11,837 nucleotides of DNA from Chloroflexia bacterium (GTDB lineage Bacteria; Chloroflexota; Chloroflexia; Thermomicrobiales; UBA6265). Positions 5,863 through 11,837 of the stretch are shown piece by piece. Below the pieces are notes generated by a model. That model searched no databases. It was not told the DNA's origin and saw only the letters and a list, made by a program, of their open reading frames with translations. The stretch lies in NCBI GenBank assembly GCA_013696525.1, contig JACCYK010000396.1, positions 1 to 11,837 on the forward strand. The letters are read 5' to 3'. Position 1 is the stretch's first letter; every line of letters starts with the position of its first letter. A program made the translations under genes and the position numbers.

Positions 5863-7512
5863 GTGAAATCACTCCGGCAGGACCAGCGGCTCCATCAGGT
5901 TGAGCGGTGGAAGCTCGCCCGTCACCCGCTCGATGTCCAGCAATCGTTGATCGACGTCTACGCGAAGGAAGGGCCGGCCTCGATCCATCAGGTCGAGGGC
6001 GAGGTCGAACGCCTGAAGTGGGTCGGCGTCTACCCCCAGCGCCAAGGCGGCGACGCCTTCATGCTCCGGATCAAGCTTCCCGGCGGCCGGCTGACCGCCG
6101 CCCAGGCGCGGGAGATCGGCGCCATCACCTCCGAGCACGCCCGCGGTCCGGAACCGAGCCCGGTCTTCGGCGACACCTATCTTGATCTCACCACCCGGCA
6201 GGACGTCCAGCTCCATTGGATCAAGATCGGGGCGATTCCCGAGATCTGGCGGCGGCTGGAAGCGGTCGGCATCACCACGGTGCAGGCGTGCGGCGATTCG
6301 GCCCGCAACGTGCTCTGCTGCCCGGTCTCCGGCATCGACCGCGATGAATTCGTGCCCGCCTATCCGATCGCGGCGGCGATCTCCGACTTCTTCACCGGCA
6401 ACCGGGAGTACGCGAACCTGCCGCGCAAGTTCAAGATGAGCGTCACCGGCTGTGGCGACGATTGCGCCCAAGCCGAGATCAACGATATCGGCTTGGTCCC
6501 GGCCCGGTTGACCAATGGCACGCTCGGGTTCAATCTCCTGGTTGGCGGCGGACTGTCGGACGGGCCGCGGATGGCGTCGGACGTCGATGTCTTCGTGGCG
6601 CCGGACGACGCGGTGGAGATCACCCGCGCCGTGGCCCAGCTCTACGGCGAGTTGGGCAATCGAGAGAACCGGTGGGCCAACCGGCTGCGCTATCTGGTCC
6701 AGGAGCTGGGGCCGGAGCGGTTCCGATCCGAGCTGGCGAACCGGGCGCGGATTTCGCTGACCCCGGCCGGCGAGCATCTGACCAAGCGGTACCGGGGCGA
6801 CCATATCGGGGTTCACCCGCAGCGCCAGCCGGGGCTGTTCTATGCCGGTCTGAACGTCACTGTCGGCCGGATGCAGGGCACTGACCTGATCGAAGCCGCG
6901 CGCTTGGCCGAGCACTACGGCGACGGCGAGATCCGGCTGGCGACCGACCAAAATTTCATTCTGACCGGGATCCCGGAGGGGCGGCTTGACGATTTGCTGG
7001 CCGAGCCGTTGCTTGAGACCTATTCGCCCAGCCCGAAGCCGTTCGCGCGGGGGATGGTGGCCTGCACCGGCAACGAGTTCTGCCGGCTCGCGATCGTCGA
7101 GACCAAGGCGCGGGCGGCGGCTTGGGCCAGGGAGCTGGATAGCCAGGTCGCGATCGCGGGCGACGACATCATCCGCATGCACTTCTCGGGCTGTTCCGCC
7201 TCGTGCGCCCAGCCGCAGATCGCCGACATCGGGTTCCGGGGCGAAACGGCCAAACGGGGCGACGCCATCGTCGAGGCGGTCGATATTGGGCTCGGCGGCA
7301 GCTTGGGCCGGGATGCGGCGTTCATCGACTGGATCGACGGCGCCCGGCCGGTCAGCGAGGTGCCGGCGGCGATGCGGTCGCTGTTCGAACGGTACACGGC
7401 CGATCGGTACGACGGCGAACGTTTCCACGAGTGGGCGCGTCGCACGCCGAACCCGGATCTTCAATCAATTTTGCGGAATGCATCCTACGGCGCGAACGGA
7501 GAGCGAAGATGA
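5863..7512 (+). CDS. Siroheme/4Fe-4S assimilatory sulfite reductase (nitrite/sulfite reductase family)
   Basis: The 549-residue monomer has the two-fold repeated ferredoxin-type sulfite/nitrite reductase layout and should reduce sulfite to sulfide by six electrons. Cluster and siroheme ligands are Cys401 and Cys407 (VACTGNEFCRLAIVETK), and Cys444 and Cys448 (HFSGCSASCAQPQIADIG). Four basic residues match the anion-binding set of E. coli SiR-HP: Arg69 in MLRIKLPGG, Arg148 in ACGDSARNVL, and Lys189/Lys191 in LPRKFKMSVTGC. DLTTRQDVQLHWI is also typical. GTG 5863 is chosen with GGGAGA (5851-5856) six bases upstream, 20 bases after cysH. Siroheme-synthesis and APS-reductase genes upstream favour sulfite over nitrite as substrate. 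No flavoprotein CysJ is present; the next gene, joined by ATGA, encodes an FrhB-like iron-sulfur protein that is the probable electron donor. Confidence 0.92.
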   Translation: MKSLRQDQRLHQVERWKLARHPLDVQQSLIDVYAKEGPASIHQVEGEVERLKWVGVYPQRQGGDAFMLRIKLPGGRLTAAQAREIGAITSEHARGPEPSPVFGDTYLDLTTRQDVQLHWIKIGAIPEIWRRLEAVGITTVQACGDSARNVLCCPVSGIDRDEFVPAYPIAAAISDFFTGNREYANLPRKFKMSVTGCGDDCAQAEINDIGLVPARLTNGTLGFNLLVGGGLSDGPRMASDVDVFVAPDDAVEITRAVAQLYGELGNRENRWANRLRYLVQELGPERFRSELANRARISLTPAGEHLTKRYRGDHIGVHPQRQPGLFYAGLNVTVGRMQGTDLIEAARLAEHYGDGEIRLATDQNFILTGIPEGRLDDLLAEPLLETYSPSPKPFARGMVACTGNEFCRLAIVETKARAAAWARELDSQVAIAGDDIIRMHFSGCSASCAQPQIADIGFRGETAKRGDAIVEAVDIGLGGSLGRDAAFIDWIDGARPVSEVPAAMRSLFERYTADRYDGERFHEWARRTPNPDLQSILRNASYGANGERR

Positions 7513-8702
7513 CGGCGGCGTTCGCGATCCGAGAAGGGATGAACGACATCGACGAGGCGCCGGGTAAAACCTGGTTCTGGGAACTGGAGCGCGCCGTCAT
7601 CGACGCCAACCGCTGCATCCAGTGCGGCGCCTGTGTCGCCGCCTGCCCCTCCGACTCGCTCGGGATTGGTCCGGACGACCTGCCGACGCTGGTGAAGATG
7701 TGTACCGGCTGCTCCCTCTGCTGGGACTTTTGCCCTCGTGGCGGCTTGCGCTACGAGGCAACCTGGAAGCTGACCGGCGGCGACCGGCCGGCCGGGTTCG
7801 AGCGGACAAGGAACCGGTATTCGGCGCGGACGGTCTCGCGGATCCCCGGCGCCCAGGATGGCGGCGTGGTCAGCGCCTTGTTGATCGAGCTGCTTGAAGC
7901 GGGGGAGTTAGACGGCGCCCTGCTGGCCAGGCCAAGCGAGCAGGAGCCGTGGAAGGGTGAGGCGTTCCTGGCGCGCACCAGGGACGAGGTGCTTTCTTGC
8001 GCCGGCAGTTTTTACAACCAGACGATGGCCCTGGCTCACCTCGACCTGAAGCGGTACGACCTGCCGCCCAACCCCCGGATCGCCCTCGTCGGCACCCCCT
8101 GCGAGCTGCAAGGGCTGCGGGCGATGCAGGCGCGGCCCTGGTATTGGGGCTCGTCGCGGGTTGATGCGGTGGTGCTGACCATCGGGCTGCTCTGCACCAA
8201 GAGTTTCAACTACGAGCAATTGATGGTGCAAGAGGTCCAGGCCAAGCGCGGCGTGGTGCTGGCGGAGATCGAGAAGATCGACATCATCCGGGGCAAGCTC
8301 TACATCTATGGCCGGGACGAGGCGATCCGGATCGAGGAGCCGATTCGCAACTTTCACGGGGCGGCCCTCAAGGGCTGCGACGAGTGCGCTGACTTCCTGG
8401 GCTTGGCAGCCGATATATCGGTCGGCAGCGTCGGCAGCGCCGACGGCTATTCGAGCGTCCTGATCTGGACCGAGGCCGGGCAGCAGGCGTTCGACATGGC
8501 GCGCGACCGGTTCGACGCGCGGGAGCTGGATGCCCCGGCCGCGATTGAAAAGCTGGACACCCTCGACAAGACGGTTGCTTTCGCGACGTTGCCCCGGCCG
8601 TTCGACCCGGAGGCGCCGCTGTTCATCGACTACGAGGAGCACCTGCGGCACTACGCCGGCGGCGATCGGGCGCCGGTAGAGCACGATGCGGTGAGGTATT
8701 GA
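7509..8702 (+). CDS. FrhB-type coenzyme F420 hydrogenase/dehydrogenase beta-family protein, putative electron donor to the sulfite reductase
   Basis: The 397-residue protein starts with two 4Fe-4S motifs: CIQCGACVAACP (Cys36, 39, 42, 46) and CTGCSLCWDFCP (Cys65, 68, 71, 75). The FrhB/FdhB N-terminal domain follows (GGVVSALLIELLEAGELDGA), then TPCELQGLRAM, GLLCTKSFNYEQ and the C-terminal part with GCDECADFLGLAADISVGSV. Family members bind FAD and usually pass electrons between F420H2 and iron-sulfur proteins; a few use ferredoxin or other donors. The start overlaps the sulfite reductase stop by ATGA, so the two are co-translated. Two 4Fe-4S clusters plus an FrhB domain is the same layout as the N-terminal half of methanogen Fsr, whose C-terminal half is a sulfite reductase. 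I infer that it reduces the preceding enzyme with F420H2. F420 use itself cannot be proven from sequence. Confidence 0.85.
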   Translation: MTAAFAIREGMNDIDEAPGKTWFWELERAVIDANRCIQCGACVAACPSDSLGIGPDDLPTLVKMCTGCSLCWDFCPRGGLRYEATWKLTGGDRPAGFERTRNRYSARTVSRIPGAQDGGVVSALLIELLEAGELDGALLARPSEQEPWKGEAFLARTRDEVLSCAGSFYNQTMALAHLDLKRYDLPPNPRIALVGTPCELQGLRAMQARPWYWGSSRVDAVVLTIGLLCTKSFNYEQLMVQEVQAKRGVVLAEIEKIDIIRGKLYIYGRDEAIRIEEPIRNFHGAALKGCDECADFLGLAADISVGSVGSADGYSSVLIWTEAGQQAFDMARDRFDARELDAPAAIEKLDTLDKTVAFATLPRPFDPEAPLFIDYEEHLRHYAGGDRAPVEHDAVRY

Positions 8703-8703
8703 G

Positions 8704-9318
8704 ATGGACGCATCAACGTTGCCGTTACCGGCGGAACCGATCACGCTGAAGACCGCGACCAGGACGCTGCTTGAGCAGGCTCCTGCGGTGGGGTTGGCGA
8801 CGGTGGCCGGCGGCGAATGGATCGCGGCGCCGCTCTGGGTCGGCTGGCAGCGGGCGCTGAGCGGGCGCGGCGTCGAGTGGGTGGATTTTCTCAGCATCGT
8901 GGTTGGCTACCAGAACGAGCTGCGGCTGTGGGTGATGGGCGAGCGGCCTTGGGACCAATGCGTCGCGGGGCTGGCGGGCCGGATCCTCCGGCGATCGGGA
9001 CAGGCGCGGTCGCACGGTGAGCGGGGCGACGATTGGAGCGTCGCCTTAGCCCGCGTTGGGCTCACGCAAACTGCCGATTTGGGAATCTTGGACCATGCGA
9101 TCCAGCGGTTGGGCTTGGACTACACGGTCTCCGTCGCCGAGAGCGGCAATGACCGGTCAGCGACCGGTGCCTCGGCGATTGTCTGGGCCGGCGGCCAGCG
9201 GCGCGACCCCGAGGTGCCGTATGGTGAAGCATGGTCGGCCGCCACGCCGGCGGCGGCGCTGGCCGAGGCGCTGGCTCGATTTCTGATCAAAGACCCTGGG
9301 TATCCCGTGCCGCAATAG
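8704..9318 (+). CDS. Conserved-looking protein of unknown function in the sulfite reductase operon
   Basis: I do not recognise this 204-residue protein. It begins one base after the FrhB-like stop, so it is certainly part of the operon. It has no signal peptide or evident membrane segment, one cysteine (Cys86) and no metal-binding cluster. The middle is rich in aromatic residues (VEWVDFLSIVVGYQNELRLW, about residues 57-76, then VMGERPWDQC). The C-terminal third is Ala-rich with a helix AAALAEALARFLI before the end. A soluble accessory of the reductase complex, or an assembly factor, is possible only on context. The stop at 9316-9318 is followed by 79 bases without a gene. Confidence 0.7.
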   Translation: MDASTLPLPAEPITLKTATRTLLEQAPAVGLATVAGGEWIAAPLWVGWQRALSGRGVEWVDFLSIVVGYQNELRLWVMGERPWDQCVAGLAGRILRRSGQARSHGERGDDWSVALARVGLTQTADLGILDHAIQRLGLDYTVSVAESGNDRSATGASAIVWAGGQRRDPEVPYGEAWSAATPAAALAEALARFLIKDPGYPVPQ

Positions 9319-9397
9319 GGGCCGGGATTGTGTCGCGGAGCACATTCGCGCAAAATAGACGCATCAACTCACGGTCAAGGCAAAGGAGAGTATCAGG

Positions 9398-10285
9398 ATG
9401 GTCGCGACCGAAACGCGAGAGGACACCAAAGGCTACGCGCATCCAGAGATGTTGGTCTCCACGGAGTGGGTGGGCGAGCATCTGGACGATCCGAAGGTGC
9501 GGATCGTCGAATCGGACGAGGACGTGCTGCTCTACGATATTGGCCATATCCCGGGGGCGGTCAAGCTCGACTGGCACACCGACCTCCAGAACCAGGTTGA
9601 GCGCGATTTCATCAACAAGGCCGAGTTCGAACAGTTGCTCAGCCGGGCCGGGATCAGCAACGACACCACGGTGGTCTTCTACGGCGACCGCAACAACTGG
9701 TACGCCGCCTACACGCTCTGGCTGTTCAAGTATTACGGGCACAAGGATGTCCGGATCATGAACGGCGGCCGCGCCAAGTGGGAGGCCGAGGGCCGGCCCT
9801 TCACCCGCGAGGTGCCGTCGTACGAGGCGACGACCTACACGGCGCAAGAAGCGGACGAGTCGATCCGGGCCTATCGCGACGACGTCCTGGCCCAGGTCAA
9901 GGCGGGAGCGCCGGCGTTGATCGATGTCCGCTCCCCGGCCGAGTACACCGGCGAAGTGATCCATATGCAGGGGTACTCGCAGGAAGGGGCCCAGCGCGGC
10001 GGCCACGTCCGCGGCGCCCAAAGCATCCCGTGGGCGAAAGCGGCCAACGAGGATGGAACGTTCAAGAGCCCGGACGAGCTAAAGGCGATCTACGGCCCGT
10101 CCGGGATCACCCCGGACAAAGAGGTCATTGCCTACTGCCGGATCGGCGAGCGCTCCAGCCACACCTGGTTCGTGCTGACCTATCTCCTCGGCTACCCGAA
10201 CGTCCGCAACTACGACGGGAGCTGGACCGAGTGGGGCAGCATGGTCGGCGTGCCGATCGCGAAGGGGGCCGAGCCGGGGTTGTAG
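9398..10285 (+). CDS. Two-domain rhodanese (thiosulfate / 3-mercaptopyruvate sulfurtransferase)
   Basis: The 295-residue protein has tandem rhodanese domains. The N-terminal domain carries [15 protein letters not shown] (45-59), and its active-site loop YGDRNNWYA has Asp97 in place of cysteine, as is usual for the non-catalytic half. The C-terminal domain has [24 protein letters not shown] and the catalytic loop [15 protein letters not shown] with Cys247. That loop, Cys-x-x-Gly-x-Arg-Ser, favours thiosulfate sulfurtransferases (actinobacterial CysA2/SseA-like) over mercaptopyruvate enzymes (CGSGVTA-type loops). It moves sulfane sulfur from a donor to thiol or cyanide acceptors. ATG 9398 follows AAAGGAG (9382-9388). 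The 79-bp gap holds only a weak promoter-like pair (TTGTGT 9328, CAAAAT 9351), so it may be read through from the sulfur operon or transcribed on its own. Confidence 0.92.
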   Translation: MVATETREDTKGYAHPEMLVSTEWVGEHLDDPKVRIVESDEDVLLYDIGHIPGAVKLDWHTDLQNQVERDFINKAEFEQLLSRAGISNDTTVVFYGDRNNWYAAYTLWLFKYYGHKDVRIMNGGRAKWEAEGRPFTREVPSYEATTYTAQEADESIRAYRDDVLAQVKAGAPALIDVRSPAEYTGEVIHMQGYSQEGAQRGGHVRGAQSIPWAKAANEDGTFKSPDELKAIYGPSGITPDKEVIAYCRIGERSSHTWFVLTYLLGYPNVRNYDGSWTEWGSMVGVPIAKGAEPGL

Positions 10286-10286
10286 G

Positions 10287-10565
10287 CTGGGGCGACGCTG
10301 GACTAGAAGTCCGCGCTGAACACCACGAAGTCCCTCCGGGTACCCCCTGGGTGACTGAACACGAGGGCGGGGCAGTTGCATCATGGTTGTTCGGAATGTA
10401 TGCCAGGCATGCCTTTCGATATTGACGATGAAATGGAGGTCAGGATTGCCCTGACCTCCGTTTCGACGCGGTGGCCGATCAGTGTTTCGCCGATTTTTAG
10501 TCCCATGGGACGGTAGCCGGGGTGAAGCGGACGATGTGTATCTGGACGACCACGGCTATCTGTGA
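10287..10565 (+). pseudogene. higB: Disrupted HigB (RelE/ParE-superfamily) toxin relic
   Basis: No open frame covers this stretch, but pieces of the HigB toxin can be read by eye. In one frame (around 10307-10375) the translation is KSALNTTKSLRVPPG, a stop, then LNTRAGQ. This follows the HigB order LN..SL..LRVPPGNRLE...RAGQ. In another frame the last part (about 10500-10565) reads PWDG, GEADDVYLDDHGYL and stop, like the HigB C-terminus W..G.A.DV.I.DYH. Between them lies extra sequence with a perfect hairpin, and the 5' third of the gene is missing immediately after the rhodanese stop. The position directly before a HigA-type antitoxin is where HigB belongs. This is recognition by eye of a decayed gene and would need profile alignment to confirm. 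Confidence 0.5.
10435..10459 (+). terminator. Perfect 10-bp hairpin, possible terminator
   Basis: GGAGGTCAGG (10435-10444) pairs exactly with CCTGACCTCC (10450-10459) around the five-base loop ATTGC. The stem is strong, but only GTTTCG follows rather than a real T-run, so intrinsic termination is uncertain. It lies 150 bases after the rhodanese stop, inside the sequence that interrupts the higB relic, and could have arrived with that insertion. Confidence 0.4.
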
Positions 10566-10573
10566 GGTGACCA

Positions 10574-10882
10574 ATGTTGATGACCAAGCGCAAGCCGGCG
10601 ACCGTGGGCGAGATTCTGATCGAGGAGTTCATGAAGCCGATGGGGCTGACCCAGGCGGCGCTAGCCGAGGCGATGGGCGTCCCGCGCAAGCACGTCAACG
10701 AGTTGTGCAACGACCGCCGCAATATGACCGCCGCCACGGCGTTGATCCTTTCGCGCGTGTTCAGCAACAGCCCCGACTTCTGGCTCAATACCCAGCGGCG
10801 CGGCGATCTTTGGCTGGCCTTGCACGACCCTGCCCAGCGCAAGCGGATCGACCGCGCCAAGCCCTTGACGGAAGCGGCGTGA
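10574..10882 (+). CDS. higA: HigA-family XRE-type antitoxin / transcriptional regulator
   Basis: The 102-residue protein is a compact HigA antitoxin. PATVGEILIEEFMKPMGLTQ (residues 8-27) leads into the helix-turn-helix QAALAEAMGVPRKHVNELCN, then RRNMTAATALILSRVF and SPDFWLNTQRRGDL, the hallmark HigA C-terminal signature. It should bind DNA as a dimer, neutralise a HigB RNase and repress the operon. The start at 10574 is supported by AGG at 10565-10567 six bases upstream; Met3 is an alternative. The preceding sequence appears to be a broken higB, so this antitoxin seems to be an orphan kept either by chance or for regulation. It converges with the permease gene, whose stop is 42 bases away. 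Confidence 0.88.
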   Translation: MLMTKRKPATVGEILIEEFMKPMGLTQAALAEAMGVPRKHVNELCNDRRNMTAATALILSRVFSNSPDFWLNTQRRGDLWLALHDPAQRKRIDRAKPLTEAA

Positions 10883-10924
10883 CCAGTCGCGCCGCTCTAA
10901 CGATCGTCCGCGGACACGTCGGCA

Positions 10925-11803
10925 TTAGCCGCTCCGCTTCAGGCGGCCGGTGCGCTTGGCGTAGCGTTCGGCCTGGTTGAAGACGGCGATCCCGAGCGGG
11001 AGCGAGAGCAGGCCGAGAATTAGGATCGGCAGCATGTACTGGCCGAGGGTCGAGGTCGCCGCGCCGTCGAGGACCGCCGCTCGCATCCCTTCCAGAACGT
11101 AAGTCGCGGGCGAGACGGCGGCCATCCCCTGCATCCAACCCGGCAGGACCGTGATCGGGTAGTAGACGCCCGAGACCAGCAGCAGGATCGAGCTGATGAC
11201 GAAGCTCATCTCCTCGCCCCGCTCCGGGAAGAGCAGCGGCAGCGAGGCGGCCATCACGCCGAAGCCGATGAAGCTGACGCTGCCGAGCAGCATGATCAGC
11301 AGGCCGCCGCCCAGATTGGCATTGGTCAGATCGACCTGGAAGAAGAGCGACAGCGTGGCCAGCAGCAGCCCGGTCCTGGCAATGCCGTAGACGATGCTAA
11401 AGAGCGAGGTGCCCAGCATGTGGGTGAACCGGGAGATGGGTGCCATCATCGTGTACTCGATCGTGCCCTCCCACCGTTCCCAGCTAATCATCTCGCTGAT
11501 GTTGGAAAAGACCGCCCGCAGGTAGGCCCAGACGATCGTGCCGATCCCGAGGTAGAGGACCAGATCGACTGATTGCTGGCTGGCGGCGGCGCTTTGGGCG
11601 CCGTCGAATTGCTGTTGGGCCTTACCGATGTAGAGCACGCTCATCGAGGAGGTGACATTGAAGATCAGGAAGGCGATCTCCCAACCCCAATAGCGGCGCA
11701 CCAAGTAAAAATTGCGCTCGACAAAGGCCAGGGAGGCCCGCATCTCGTGCCAGAGACCTTTGCCGGGTAAGGGATGGCGGGTGTCAACGCTCGATTCGGT
11801 CAT
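10925..11803 (-). CDS. ABC-2 type transporter permease subunit
   Basis: This 292-residue integral membrane protein has six likely membrane spans (approximately residues 43-60, 80-97, 134-156, 166-190, 200-219 and 256-276). A cytoplasmic N-terminus precedes them. The loop WERWEGTIEYTMMAPISR (109-125) is the usual 'E.GT.E.....P.SR' motif of ABC-2 permeases. SGVYYPITVLPGWMQGMAAVSP (211-232), followed by YVLEGMRAAVL, is the family's conserved C-terminal region. Such permeases work with a separate ATPase in drug, lipid or polysaccharide export. No ATPase lies in the window, but one is likely just beyond the right edge, since the gene is read leftward from there. AAAGGG precedes the ATG at 11803. 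The substrate is unknown. Confidence 0.9.
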   Translation of the reverse strand: MTESSVDTRHPLPGKGLWHEMRASLAFVERNFYLVRRYWGWEIAFLIFNVTSSMSVLYIGKAQQQFDGAQSAAASQQSVDLVLYLGIGTIVWAYLRAVFSNISEMISWERWEGTIEYTMMAPISRFTHMLGTSLFSIVYGIARTGLLLATLSLFFQVDLTNANLGGGLLIMLLGSVSFIGFGVMAASLPLLFPERGEEMSFVISSILLLVSGVYYPITVLPGWMQGMAAVSPATYVLEGMRAAVLDGAATSTLGQYMLPILILGLLSLPLGIAVFNQAERYAKRTGRLKRSG

Positions 11804-11837
11804 GATGTCCCTTTCGTCTCAGTCTGCTTCTTCGGCC

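Noticed and set aside
5869..7464. 531-codon open frame on the minus strand opposite the sulfite reductase
   Set aside because: It mirrors a strongly conserved enzyme gene, is rich in Arg/Pro/Gly/Asp without domains, and is a GC-driven antisense shadow.
7908..8897. 329-codon minus-strand frame opposite the FrhB-like gene
   Set aside because: The plus-strand product has clear motifs; the minus translation has none and spans a gene boundary.
10906..10915. Palindrome GTCCGCGGAC between the convergent higA and permease genes
   Set aside because: It has no loop and no T-run on either strand, so it does not qualify as a terminator and may be chance in GC-rich DNA.

Overview
The window is GC-rich, with ATG and GTG starts and tightly packed, mostly overlapping genes. 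It looks like chromosomal DNA of a free-living bacterium. GC-rich codon use, an FrhB-type (coenzyme F420 hydrogenase/dehydrogenase beta) protein and a 4Fe-4S APS reductase would fit Chloroflexota (Thermomicrobia/Sphaerobacter-like) or Actinomycetota. That placement is inference, because no rRNA or marker gene is present.

The left part (1-3200) is a patchwork of accessory or decaying genes. It holds the 5' part of a leftward Rid-family gene cut by the window edge; a small regulatory-looking segment with a 19-bp tandem repeat and a palindrome; a multicopper oxidase that has lost its whole first cupredoxin domain; a Phd/PIN (VapBC-like) toxin-antitoxin pair with a candidate operator; and a ThuA/GATase1-like gene with an apparent one-base insertion in a run of seven C.

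The centre (3195-9318) is the functional core: a sulfate-assimilation and siroheme operon behind a good sigma70-type promoter and a leader of about 350 nt. The order is precorrin-2 dehydrogenase/ferrochelatase, uroporphyrinogen-III methyltransferase, APS reductase (cysH), siroheme/4Fe-4S sulfite reductase, an FrhB-like flavo-iron-sulfur protein, and an unrecognised 204-aa protein. Several junctions are ATGA or other short overlaps. The first two enzymes make siroheme, CysH makes sulfite from APS, and the sulfite reductase makes sulfide. The FrhB-like protein is the likely electron donor to the reductase. Together these two resemble a split version of the methanogen F420H2-dependent sulfite reductase (Fsr), and this is the most interesting point in the window. 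A two-domain rhodanese (9398-10285) follows and completes a sulfur-handling neighbourhood.

The right part (10286-11837) holds what reads as a disrupted higB toxin relic with an inserted hairpin, followed by an intact higA-type antitoxin. A convergent ABC-2 type permease starts near the right edge; its ATPase partner is probably outside the window.
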